Source of the DNA: Montifringilla adamsi
Taxonomy: Eukaryota; Chordata; Aves; Passeriformes; Passeridae
Length of the DNA: 64,000 nucleotides
NCBI GenBank assembly: GCA_017590115.1
Contig: JAGGNK010003335.1
Location: 7,627,916 to 7,691,915, forward strand
Direction of reading: 5' to 3'
Shown here: positions 38,675 through 52,000 of the stretch, one piece after another
Position numbering within the stretch: position 1 is the stretch's first letter
Layout of the letters: the number at the start of each line of letters is the position of its first letter
Notes under the pieces: generated by a model
Databases searched by the model: none
What the model saw: the letters and a program-made list of their open reading frames with translations, nothing else
Told to the model about the DNA's origin: nothing
Translations under genes and position numbers: made by a program

Positions 38675-39988
38675 CCAAACCCAAACAAGAAGAAAAAGAG
38701 TAGAGAAAATATTTTTCTTCACTAGTTCCCTTTAGCTGGGGAGCTTCTGGGAGCTCACCTCTGTATGCAGAAGCATGTCAGAACTCATAGGGAGACACAA
38801 AGAGGTATTTTAAAGTCAAATGTCTTCTTAAAAAGAAAACTTTAAGAATTTGGTATATAAGCAAGACAGGTCCCTTACATCTGGATCTAGATTTGTCTGT
38901 TTTGAATAATCTTATGAGTTCTTCATACTAATAAAGGAATGCTTTCAGTAAGGGCAAGACTAAAATAGCAATTACAGTGACAGTGATTAGTTAATCTCCC
39001 TGCTCTGGAAGCATTAAAACACTGCAGGTATTTTACTTGGCTCATTAATCCCTGCTTGGGTGACAGAGGGCTCTTGCTGTATGGAATGTCTCTACATTAA
39101 TGGCACCATAAGGTTTTTTTTAACATCTAAATGCTCTATTATGAAATGGCATTGAGATGCTGGACAGAGCTAGAACTGAAGCTTTCAGCACAGCTGAAAA
39201 GTGTGGGTTGGGAACATTTTCTATTCAAGCAACATTTGTTTCACAGGAGCAATAAACCCCGTGGGAGCAGCATGTGTTGTGTGGGGCTGGGAAGGTTTGT
39301 GTGGCTCAGGTGCAGAGCTCAGCCCCAGGGAAGGCACTGCCCAGCAGGTCCCGTCACGCACAGCACACAGCATTCATGGCAAGTAGAAAAACCACATGGT
39401 GTTTATTTCCACAAGCATTTCAGGGATACATACAGCAGTCCAGTGGCATGTACAAACGTATGGCTGAGACAGCGTCACACTCGAGCCAGACCACCCTGTT
39501 CCAGTTAATTTCTGCTGTTTTTATCTGTTGGAACTCAGAAGTTTCCCCTGCCAGTATAAAGTCCACCCTCCAGGCACAGTGAGTAAGTAGTTCAACCAAC
39601 AATGTGCACGGAGCATCAGTAGGGAAGAAATCCAGAAACGTTCATTTTTACTCACATGCCCAAACGTAGCAGTTTTGTTTCACACAAAAAATCCCGTGCC
39701 TGCAGTCCAAGCACAGTGTTTATCTCAGGACACATGCCATCGAGAAGAACAGCTGATTGCACCACAGATAACAAGCAACACCTCGTGTCTAGCATGGAAC
39801 ATGTCCCCAGAGGGATTTTCACTTGGCTATGCAATCCACTGCAGAGTGGATGATGCTGGCAACGTATCACTTGTCATGCTAAGACATTAACAGCAATGAG
39901 ATGGGTCAAGTCAGAGGTCAGTCATCTTCCCAACACCACCTAGCTGGATCCACTTCACTTCTGCTCCTCACATTGGCTTGATTGTGTG

Positions 39989-40017
39989 TCACAAGGGTTT
40001 GTGAATCACAGCCACAC
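39989..40017 (-). CDS. KLHL3: KLHL3 last coding exon (residues 579-587 and stop)
   Basis: Only 29 coding bases: the last two bases of Gly579, then VAVIHKPL and TGA. The acceptor is CTTACAACAG. This strand closes the six-bladed propeller by pairing with blade one. The VAVIHK start identifies KLHL3. Pro586 replaces a serine in human KLHL3 as I recall it, and the KPL ending resembles the end of the paralog KLHL2. Without this exon, reading through the previous donor would give an unrelated tail. Confidence 0.93.
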
Positions 40018-43000
40018 CTGTTGTAAGAACAGACAGACACAGTTATGTAGGAGCAGCTCCTGGGTTGCCATGTGGCTACAATCATTCTGCAAAGCCGAAG
40101 GCCAGCAACGAGGGAGGTGTCTACCACTTCCGTGAAAGTTTCTCCTACTGAAATCAACATAAAACATACCAAAAAAAGCAAAATTAAAGCTTCAGGGAGC
40201 ACAGCCCTCAGGTTTAGGGATGACTCCACTGCTGCCCACTCTCCCACTGCCTGTTTACCTGCATAACTCCTCCCTGTGCTCATGCTGGATGGCAACAAGG
40301 TCCACTTGTCTGTGCTGGGGTTGTAGTACTCCACCGAGGCCAAATTGCAGGAACCATCATCACCTCCCACCACGTAGAGGAGACCATTCACAGCACACAC
40401 ACCTCAAAGCAGAGCACAGATGGTGAGACATGGGCTAGCTCATCCCCCACAGCACGCTGCTGCCACATTCCAATTCACCCCCAAGCAGATCCCTCAACTC
40501 CCATTTTTATCTTTTACAACACTGATCACACACACCACGAGCACACCAACTCCATTAAAAACCACACACAGACAACAGAGCCAACCACCACAGAAAGGCT
40601 TATCATGGTTACCTGCATTTCTTCTACACATATTCATGTCTGCTACTTGCTTCCAGGTGTTTGTCCCTGGGTCATAGACTTCCACACTCTTCCTCACCAA
40701 GGGCCCGTCGTGGCCCCCGGTGGCGTAGAGCAGCCCACTGAGCACACCAACACCTGCCAAGCACAGCCAGGTCAGCCACAGCACAGGGAGAGGGCTGCAC
40801 ATCCCTGGTTCTGCTACTGGGCATGGCCTTGGCCTCTCCAAGGCACTTCCAAAAACATGGGCCACATGTGCATCAAGATCAGCAGGCACGTGGTCAGCTC
40901 TGCCCCTGCCCACCCCGTGGCACTACAGCAACCTGCACAGCAATGCCTGGCAGATATCCCCTCTTAGGAACCTGTCAGGCTATCCAAGACCAGCAGTCTA
41001 GTCCCATGACATTTCTCTGCCTTTATTCCATCTCTTTGCACTCACTTGCTCTCTGCCTCCCACCCCACCTTGTTTCCCTCTGCCTGATATTTTCTGCCAT
41101 GGGACCCTCTGCTTTTAGCCTGATTCCCCCTTTCAGGACTTTGACTTTTGTTTTTCCTGCTGCCATTGTGCCACATGACTTCATCCCTTGGATGATGCTC
41201 CTCTCCTCAACAACTTACAGCTCCTGAACCTGCCACTTGATTCCTCTGCTCCCACTCCCACCCCAAAACCTGGCAGCACTTGGCACAGACAAGGTGCCTC
41301 CAATGCCATCTTCAAAGCCATTTTTGAAGGCCCCTGGCCAAATCTCTGGGAATGACAGGGATCTTAAAGCTACTTCTGCCTAATATTAAGTAAATTAGTT
41401 AATTAAAATGTTCACCAATCCGTGAGAGTTAAAACTTCCAGCAACATATCTTCGTTAATAGGTTCAAAGGCCTCTATTAAAATTAACAAGGTGGGATGTT
41501 AGTAAAACAGAAACAGATCTGAATCACATTATTTCAACCATGGGCATTAACCAGTATGCAGGGAGGAGAGAGCCCTGCCAGCCTGACAGCAACAGGTTTT
41601 TGACTTGGTCCCTGTGCAAGAATCTCTCCTGGTCAGGAAAGGAGAGGGCAGGAACAGCTGCTGAGCCAGAGAACAGGCACCACCCAGGCTCAGCAGCTCC
41701 ATCAGGAGCATCCCCATCTGGGCACAGGTACATAGATCTACCATGTCACCCCTCCCCTCTCCAAATTATCTTAGCTTGCTACTGCTGTGTTTGGTTTTGA
41801 CCAGCCATCTCTCACTGTACCAAGTGCTGAAATCCTGATATGACATTGGGACTCATGGTTCACCTCTGGCAAACGTACAATTAATCTCTAACTGCCATAA
41901 ATATCCACCTTACTGGGCCACATCCTTGGTGTGGTTGAAGTACTCCAGCATGCAGGACTCGGGAAGAGCAAAACACATCCACATGTGTGTCCTGGCTCCT
42001 GAGCTGTAGCAGGTGTCTCCCAGGTCACTGGGAAATGGAAAGTCACTTAACTGCATCTGAGCCCAGCAGCCTGGCTGTGCAGCACCTTGGCATTTGACTA
42101 TATTCAGCTGTTAGTGGAAATTTTATACTTGTAAGAAATAATTTAATGAGTAAACTAATTTAGCAGGTAAGAGAGTAAAAGAGTTGGAAACACTCAAGAT
42201 TTTTCACATGAAACTGCCTCCTTGTGCAGTGAGAACAGGGCATGCAGGGACAGGACACCCCTGCCAGCAGGGGAAGTGAACTACACAGCTGGTTCAGCAA
42301 ACCCTGGGAGTGTTCAAAAAACGTGCAGATGTGGCACCTGGGGACATGGTTTAGCAGAGAACAGGGCAGTGCTGGGTTAACAGTGGTACCTAATTATCTT
42401 AAAGGTCTTTTCCAATCTAAAAAAAATTATGATTCTATAAAACCTGGGCAGCCCCTGCACATCCCCACAGCCCCAGTGACTGCAGGGACTTGGGGACACC
42501 TGTCCCCAGCCCCAGTAGATGTCAGCACGGGGATGGCAGCCCAGAGCATGGTGTCATTGCTGGAGCTGTACAGCAGACTGTGCTGCAGCACTGCTGGTGG
42601 CACAGGGCAGTCGCCTCCAGTCCCTGCTGCAGGGGCCTCTGTGGGATCACCAGAGTGTGAGGAGCTCAGCTTTCAAGTGGGGAACAGAAAACTGCAAAGA
42701 AGTTTGGCAGAGGAGTATGAGCATTCCTAACAAAGGACTTGCTACGTGGAGAAACACTTGTAAAGCAGCACTCAGAGCAGAGTGTTTCCAACAAAGACAA
42801 CTCACTAAAATCCATTTCACTACGGCCACAAAATTCTTGCTGTTTCAGCACACTGCCAACAATAGGAGACACTCATTCTGCTCTCCTGGAAGGCTGCACT
42901 GGACTAGGTTTAAGCATCAAGCAGATACTACAAACCTCTTCAACAGAACTCAAACCAACAGTGTGTCCATATTTACCTCACCTGCAGCTACAGAAAAGAT

Positions 43001-46000
43001 ACTGGAGTGAGGAGAGAGAGACAGGGTGTAGGGAGCAGCCTCAACCTGCCCAGCTCAAAAGGGAACTCCCACCACAGCTTAACCTGCAGGGTCATTTCAG
43101 CCCCAAAGAGCAGCCCCCAGGCTTGCCTGTGGCTACCTGCACAATTTAATATCAGGGAGGCACACACTGAGCATTAGGACCAACATTGACAAATGCCCAT
43201 TCACCTGAGGATGATTTTAACTGCAGTGGATGAGAGCTCTTCTCCCTTTCAGAGAGGAACAATCACAGAGAAGACAAATTGCTACCTGGCCCAAGATCAT
43301 GCAGGAAATTAGAAACCATCAAGACTAGAATCCAATCGTTTTACAACAGGTCCTTTCCTCTAATCCTCCAGATCACCAACTCTCGCCAACAAAAAATCAA
43401 CTAAAAACTACCTAAGCAGGGACAATCTGAGATGAATTTTGTTATCCTACACATCACCCAATGTGCAGATGAGGTTTGTATTGCAAAGCACCCATTGGGT
43501 GCTTGCAGGAAGATCCAGAATTAAAATTCCTCTGAAACCCTACAATGACAGGGGACAGGGAGGTGCAGCTTGGATTTCCTGTGCCCAGCTGTGCCTGCAG
43601 CTGGAGATTTGGAAAGGGAACTCCTTGCTTACAAGTGAGATGCATCTGCTAGCAGGGCTACTTTGAGACACCGAGCATTATTTCATCAATCCAGAAATCA
43701 ATCTCAGTTTGGCAGATTTAATCAAAGCCGGGAGAGCTGCTGAGAGATTCCAAGCCATTACATTTTTCCCCCTCACGGGAAGTGGAGCACACAAGAGGTT
43801 ACACTTGCAAGCCCAGCGATGGCAAATGCCACTTTTCCTCCCTGTGTGTGAGCAGAGCAGGTGGTGTGGTGCCCGTGCTGAGCAGTACCTGCCCCGCTGC
43901 GCCGCGTGCTCATGTCAGCCACGTAGGTCCACTCGTTGGTGGCGGGGTTGTACTGCTCCACCGTGCTCAGGCACTGCCGCGACGCGCCGTCGTAGCCGCC
44001 CACGGCGTACAGCTTCCCTGCAACACACACAGCCAGGCTCAGCAAGAGCCACAGCCCGGGGACAGGCCCTGCCTCAGGACACGCCTAACCTGCTGGGTGG
44101 CTGGGGAAAAGCCTAGCAAAGGCATCTGGAGTGGACTCGCCACAGGAGTGATTGTTTGTAAAGCTGTTAAACTGTCAGCAGCACAAGGATGCACCACAGC
44201 AGCTTCATCAGAAGTCAACAGCCCAGACGGTTTTGCAAATTGCTTGTTGGCCCAGGAGAAGAGGGATTATCAAGGCGTGTTCAGTTCCCCCCATTCAGGT
44301 ATGCTGTCAAAGGCTGTCACTGCCCATTAACTACAGCATCACATGAGCAATAAATACTAAATAGCTTCTTATAATAATATAATACCTGCAAAGAAACCCA
44401 GACATGGCTTTGTAGAACTTGGGCCAAATGGAAACCCAGAGATGCTGTGACCAGCTGAGGCCAGCTGGTCACTCGTGCCCAGTGATGACAGCACAGGACA
44501 CACCGTGGTGTGAGGGTCTCCTGGGGTATCCAGCCCTCCCTGCCTCAACTCACTGAAAGCTGATAGACACACACTTACTGAGACCAGAGAAGCACAATCA
44601 GATATCATGGGACTGCACCATGCATGAAACAGGGCTGATGCTCTACTGTGTCCTCTGTTCCCAGGCCTGACTGATCCTCTCCCCTTGTCTCCCTGTATCA
44701 TCTATCATCTTGTTTTGCATTTAGGCAGTTAATTCTCTGGGCAGAGAAGGATTCTTCTTACTAAAGCAGCCAGCACAAGGCATTCTGGTTCAAGTCCAGG
44801 TCTCCTAGATGCTACAGTGAACAACAATTAAAAAAGCTCAACAAATACATAGAAAAATTCTAACCTAAATTTTTGTACAAAACCTAGAAATTATATCAAT
44901 TCTCAATCGATGACAGCAGAGCCTGGCCATGAATGAGCTGTGCAATTCTTTGCATGCACAAGACTCCCACCAGCAGTTATCTTCACCCTTAGGCTTTTGC
45001 ATCCTCCTGTTTCTGGATGTTTGCAGGTTCCAAGAACAAGCTGGCTCTTTTCTTTCTCTCTCAGGCCCACTCATGGCCTCCTTCTGCATCTTCCTGTCTC
45101 TAGTAACATTTCAAACTCTTATTTGTGCTGTTGGTCCTGCCTGGTATTTGTCAGTGAATCAGGCAAGAATGCCAATCTAAGCAAGACAAGATCAATTTCC
45201 CTCGCTGGCATGGATTATTAGGTATTTTCAGTATATAATTGATCATCAGATCAATTTTTGTCACATTCAGATGAACCCTGTGGATTAACTGCAGGCTGCA
45301 GTTTATTTTCTACACCAGTATGAGCAGTTCTTGTGCCCATCACATGTCCTCATTATTTTTATCATGGACTCCAACATATGCAACACTTACTTGTGTTCTC
45401 AAAAAAATCAAAGGAAAAAGATTTCATGAGTGTCCAGTAGAAAATCTGTCCATAGAAATGCATCTCTCAGGTCCATATTTAATACTTTTTCTGCATTCAA
45501 GCCATTTGAATAAATTCCAATGACTGACTGCAGCCCAGCATTTCCCAAGCATGGGCCAATTTTGAAGGAGGTGCTTCTTAAATATGCAAATTTAAGTTAA
45601 TGACTACTACTTATTCTGACTTTATCTCCCTTGTTCTTCTCACATAAACAGATTTCATGTACACTAACATATTCCATGTACTTCCCACTCAAACAGGTCC
45701 AACCAAAGCACTGTAAAGCATGGTTTATATGGTTTATATTAAGGCTTGTGCCAAAGCTGCTCTGCACTGCACTAACAGGAAAGTGCTATGCCACACTAAA
45801 GACACGTTCAAATAAAGCCTTTCACTTGCTTCAGAATAGATTTTGTAAAGGAAGAAATGGTTCCTACTTAAACTTTTCATTCTCCTGAGTCCAAACCAAG
45901 CTGCTCAGTTCCAGCTCCCTCAAGTCTGGCGCTGACCCAGAAGTGCCAGCATCTGCCACCATCCTGCCAGGCCTCCCACCTCACTCTGAGCTGCCACAGC

Positions 46001-49000
46001 CTTTGCTATCATCAGCCCCTGCTCATTCAGGAACCTCAGCAGAGCTCTGCCTGATGTCAATAAACACAGGTTTTAGTATTCCTGCCAAACCACCAGCTTG
46101 GGGCTGTGGGACAAACTCTGCTCCTGTTTCTCTAGCTGAGCAGATTTTCCTTGATGGGTATTCCATCCACGCAGCCTCTGCCGGCAGCAGCAGCACAGCA
46201 GTGCTGGCTTTCACCAGCCAGAACCAGCCCAGGAGAATCTGGATTCAAACAAACCTGCACACACCTGATTGCATTCACAGGAGACATGGGCTAGTCTGAT
46301 ACAGGTCTGAGGCTCTTGGAAAGCTACACATGATTTTTCACTGAGATAAAGAGGAGAATGGAAAAAGTTGCAGCAATTACATCATATAAAATCAATCTTT
46401 CCCAACTGGTGTAGGGAACAGCTCTTGCCATTCCCTCCTACTGCACTTAACCATTCAGGCTTCTATTTGACACAGTAACGTTTGATTGATGGAAATGGCT
46501 GCTCATTTTCTTACCCTCCACAACTCCAACTCCAACACTGCTTCTTCTTGTGTTCATGGGAGCCACAAAAAACCACTCATTGGTTTTATAGCTATAGGCC
46601 TCAACTGATGCCAGACCTAGTTAAAAAGGGGATACACAGGTTTTCTAATTAAAAAAAAAGAGAAGAAAAAAAGATTGGTGTTGCACTTTCATCTGCCTTC
46701 CACCTCCTCCCAAGCCCGTAATTCCCACCATGCTCCTGCAATCCCACTTCCTAACCCCTTGCCTTACAGGCTGGGACCAGACTGTCAATGCCACTTCTTC
46801 AGTGGCTGGGAAAACTGTTACCCCATGGCCCCTGCCCTTGGACTGCTGCCTCTCCAATGTGCTGAGGCCACCAAGGTGAGCAGAGTCCAAATTCCAAGCC
46901 CAAAAGCCCCACATCCTTTCAAGCATTACAAAACATCCATGCAAGGGTTTAAAAATTCCCCCAGACCCTGCTTCAATAGTTAGTTCAGGGCTTAACCAAG
47001 TGGCAGAGCTTTACAGCAGAGGCAGAGGTGTGAATCTAAACACGCAGCTATGCCAAGATAAATCCCAGGCACACACACCCCGTAAGATTCCTTGCTAGTA
47101 TTTTATTCATGCTGCTATGAAAAATTTAACTGAAACAAGGAAAAAAATCCCTTTTCAGCCCTGAAAAAGCATAATCATGCAGAGAATGAGGCCGAAAGAA
47201 AATAATAAGGGTGAGATTCTCTGCAATTACTGACAGGCCAGAGCATGCACGTGGGTAGTTACAACACACACCAAACCCCATTTGTGGCTCCCTCTCCACA
47301 GAACCCTAGAGGAAGGGTGCAGGAACCGCTCTAAAGCTCTGCAATATCTGAAAGCACTTCGGTCAGGTCAGGCACTACCTGCTGCTTGCCCAGCCACGTA
47401 CCAGTGCTGCCATCAAAGCCGCCCACGGCGTAGAGGAGGTCGTTGAGCACGGCGGCGCCCAGCGTGCTGCGCCGCTCCTGCATGCTGGCGATGGACGTCC
47501 ACTGGTCCTTGGCGCCGTCGTACACGTCCACCGTGCGCACCCGCAGCGAGCCGTTAAAGCCCCCCACGGCGTAGACATTGCCAGCCATGAACACCACGCC
47601 TGAGGAAAGAGGAGAGGGGTCACAGCAAACTCTCTGGGAAGAGAGCAGGACCTGCCCAGATCGTGCTGGCCGGCCAGGGTGCGAAAGGCGGCTGGGGAGA
47701 GCGGAACACGGCAAGGCTTTGGTGTTTTCGGCAGGTTAACAGTGTTGAAGTTGAGTGTGATAAAGCATATGTGTCATATGGGAGGTGAAATGTACATGAA
47801 AACATGGCAGCATAAGGCACAGATGGAGTTCACACCTGAATGAGTAATTCTGTGAGCCAGAGGGAACACCAAATGGTGAGGCACATTCACAACTCTGTCA
47901 GATGTTTTCAGAGGAACACTCGCAACTTAAAGATCTGCTCTCCATCACCCACTCCTCCACACCGAGAGAGACTGACTCAGCTCCTTTGATTTTCACTAGG
48001 AAACCAGCAAGAAAAACTGAACCCCTGTGGACTGCCAAGACAGCAACAGGGGAGGAGGAGGGGAAACACTGATGGAGGAATAGCCAGGAGAGAGAGATGA
48101 TGAAGGGAGACAGTGGGAGGGCTGACAGGCAGGAGTCCCATTAGAGAGCAGGACATCCACCTGAACAAGAAGGGAAAGACGTCTGTAGAGAAAGAAGAAG
48201 GCATGGCAAAAAGAAAGAGCTGCTTGAGGCCAGGGGCATAGAGGAAGCTAAAGGGAGGACTAAGGACATCCATCCAGTGCTGAAGAGCTGCATTAGGGAA
48301 ACAAAGAAGGTTGCAGCAAAAGTTCCCTTTACCTGCTCTGCATCTCCGTGAGGGAAGCTCAGCAACCTGATCCCACCGCTCCTCCTCAAAATCATAGCAC
48401 TCCACACTGCGAATGGCTTTGGGTGCTTGCCCACCCACCACAATCATCACCTGCAGAGGGAAGAGGAGAGCTAGAAAACCTCAGACATGACCCCAGGCAG
48501 ATGCTCTCTGCAGAGAAACCATCACCACAACCCGATCAAGAGCAGCTGCCAAAACATGTGCTGAAGGCCAGCCAGAAGCCTCTGCAGGGACACTTATTTC
48601 AGGCAATTATATTTCAAGGGGGAAAAATTTCTCTCCAATTTAATGCATGCTAAATATGGCCACCCCATTTACCCTTCCTCACCGTGTCCAAGGTGGGCAA
48701 CTTGCCCAATTTCTCCTTGAAATACAAAACCTTTTGGCACCACAGCATTCCCAAGACTCACTGCAAAAGTATTTTTAAGTGAGGAAGATTCCAGCATAAT
48801 TTCCACTGGCAGCCCACTGTTTAGTCATTATCTCCATGGTGGTGCTAAAAATAATCAATGCCACTCAGCAAATAAAACGTGACAGCTGCGGTGCCACCTG
48901 CGGGGAAGGCGACACTCAGGGAAATCACCAGAACTGCTACGACCTGGGGGGTCTGGGCTGCTGAAGGATGTGATTTGTCAGCTTCATTAAGGCTTTTGGC

Positions 49001-52000
49001 TGCCACAGGTACTGAAGGAAATACAGGAATTAAACCCTGAATTCCTTACAGGTAGGGAAGAGCTATGTCAGGGTGGTCAAGGGCAACTTCAGGAGTGGAA
49101 GAACCACTCTGCTGGATCAGGCTCAGGGTTCATCCAGTCCCAGACTCCTCTACCAGCAACAGCAAGGGGTGGGCACTGGTGGGAAAGTGAGAAGACCAGA
49201 AGATCTGGGAAGCATGCAGTGTCGTCCTTCCCAAATCTGCCCTATCTGCTGCCAGAAGACAAATTCCCCACGGACACGGGTGCCAGGAGCCTGCAGCTCT
49301 GCACTCGAGGGTGCCCATGGCTCTGAGCCCCAGCTGGGCACTGCAAACCACTGCACAGGCTGCCAGCCCCCAAAACACCTGCACTGGCAAGCAGCTGGAC
49401 CTGCACTTTGTTCAGCACACATTTCATTCAACCCTCCACAGCCAGCAAGAGGGAGGATTTGCTCCCATTATCACAGCAAATCAGTGGGACAAACATCACC
49501 CAATCTGATCTTTACAAGGCCAAGGAGCTAGAAACAAGATAATGGGGCCTTAAATATAGATACAGAGTAGGTGGAAAACTGGTTTTAGGCTCTGCAAGGC
49601 AGCTAGGAGTAGCTGAGGGGATAAGATTGTCACTTGGGTCACTCAGATAACAAACTCAACCCCAAGCAGGGTTGCTTTAAAAGTAGAGAGCTAGACACCA
49701 ATTTAAAGAATTTGAAGAGCATGGAAATACTGGCCAGTTTGATCTACAGATATGAGAACATGATATTAGGAACCAAATTGAGTCTAAATTAACAGGCTGA
49801 CTACTAGTTGTGTAACAGTCTCCAATGGCAAGCCACAGGGCTTCACACGATTACAGAATTAAGGGATTCCACAGCAGACAATAATCCCTCATCAGCAGGA
49901 CCAACAGGCCAGATGAAAGTTTCTCAGTAACAGGATTGCTGAAAGATCATCACCTCCTTCCCTTTCTTCACAGTTCAAAAGAAGGGAGGAGAGACCTGCA
50001 GAAGGATTTGGGTTTGTACTCATAGGTCATGCTATAAAAGATGTTGAGAACCTCTGAACTCACTGATTTGCTGTTCCTTTTATCCTTAACTACTTTAGTC
50101 CTTGAACAAGGGCCATGTCAGCCCTTCATGATACCCCCCAAAGCTGAGCTCTACCAACTTCATCTCAGCAACAGCCGGCAGAAAGGACACTGACACACGC
50201 TGCAAAACCACAACTTCTCAAAGGACAGTCCAGTATCCAAATATCAGAAACAGCACAGATCTCATACACCCTCCCACAAAGCAACCTCATTATTGTTTGT
50301 GCTTGGAAAAATAGCACACTGTGGTTTTGATGTCCTGGAATCTCCAAATGCTTACTAGCACCTTCAGTGGCAGTCTGCTGAGAGACATTGTGCCAAACTG
50401 TGTTCATCTCTGGGCCACAAAGAAAAGCTCCTGTGGTAGTTTTTTCCTTCACTAATAAAGTGGTGGCTGGAGCATCCCAGGCCTGCAGGATAAACATGGG
50501 GAGTAACAAGGATTATTTATTCAGTTGCTGCTTTGAGTCCATTGAAATTCGCTTCAGACTTCCTGCCCACGGGGCTGGGTGCTGCTGTTTCCTGCTTTCC
50601 TGGCTTCTGATTATGGATACAGGAAAGGAAGAGACACCTACTGTGACCCTCCTCAGCAGGGCTCCACGACACTCTTACCAGGCAGCAGCAACCTCAGCCA
50701 GCCCTGCCAGCTCTCCAGCAGCCACTCCACAGCTCAGCGAGCCACCAGCCACTTGTGGCTGACAAAACATTACAAGAGCAGAGATACTCCTTCCCCTAAG
50801 GGTTTATCCAAGCTTATTCAACTTCATTATGTTCCTTGCTGGGCATAGGCCATGCCAGAAGAGGGAGTAAAACACTTCCAAGCACAGCCACTGAGTCAGT
50901 AAAAAGTAACACGGCAAGTACTGGATCTCCTGTCAAAGGACTGAAAATGCCACCAGGCACAGGCGTGAGGTGACACAAAGTGACAAGCTCAGCTTACCTT
51001 TGGCAAGCTAACGGGGGTCCTTGGCTTTGTCCTGGGATTCTTTATTAGTTGCCTTTGATCCAGAGGAAGCAAATGATATTTCATGGCTTCAATAAGGAAG
51101 TCTTTACAGGTGTTGTTATTCTTGATTAAAGCTTCTTCTTCGACTGTCTGAGAACATGCACACACAACAAAGATCATTTACAATGACACAGGTCACAAGG
51201 AGCTTCGTGGAAAGAACATGTAACCTGGAATTTCCCTTCAAATGTACCAACATTAAAAAAAATGCAGGAGACAAACACAGACTTCCAGCTCTTCCCAAAG
51301 AAGCACATGCAGCAACATCCAAGCTTCTCACTTTTTCCCAAGATCACTCACAAGAAGTGAGTGTTTTATCATCCTCTGCCAAACACTTGATGCAGCAGAG
51401 GAGAATTCACCTCAGTAAGTGATTTCTTTTATCTGAGTCAGAATTTTTAAAGAGAGGCAGTATCTTTTATTCCATTAGAAGATACAGATGAAAGAAAAGA
51501 AAAACCATGATGGGTTCATCTTATGAATACCAATTTTATACCAATTGTATTGATTTTTTTAGATATATGATAAAAGCACAGCAGTCAAAAAGCCCAAATG
51601 CCAATCCCTTCTTTGGGAATTCTCAGCTCATTATCTAGGCCCAGATGCCAGGAATTAATTTATGAAGAACAATCTCCAAGTCAGACTGAGTCAGAGAGTG
51701 CCTCCCTGCCAGCCACACAGACCCAAATGTATGCACAGCACACGTCTTAAACCAAAATTATCATACATTTTTCATTATGATGTTTTGCCTGTGCATGACA
51801 GAAAAAAGCTGCACGAGCTTGTAACACCACCACTTCAGTATTTTCAGGGTGAAAAATCACAAGATATTAACTTATCAATGCTTCCCCTAGAGGGACAGCA
51901 GCTCTGCTCTCAGCATTGCCTGGCAGAGCATGGGTCCCATTTACAAGAAGGTTTCTGAAGCACACATTGATTTCAGTTTTTGCTTTTATTCACCTGTTTA

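Larger units (their letters stand above)
35385..39988 (-). other. KLHL3: Probable KLHL3 3' untranslated region
   Basis: About 4.6 kb follow the stop codon with no other recognisable gene. The stretch is AT-rich, especially near 35.4-36.2 kb and 36.8-37.2 kb. Several AATAAA signals occur on the minus strand: 39407-39402, 38218-38213, 37727-37722, a triple cluster at 35763-35750, and the last one at 35409-35404, followed by T- and GT-rich sequence on the minus strand. I infer the distal end near 35385 from that last signal. Shorter isoforms are possible. The stretch also holds a 22-base A run at 38653-38674 and tandem repeats at 35997-36072 and 37985-38084. Transcript data would be needed to fix the end. 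Confidence 0.5.

Noticed and set aside
39918..40400. 160-codon continuous frame as the true KLHL3 C-terminus
   Set aside because: After residue 579 the frame reads through a GTAAAC donor into intron. The exon at 40017-39989 supplies the expected VAVIHK ending, so the long tail is intronic.
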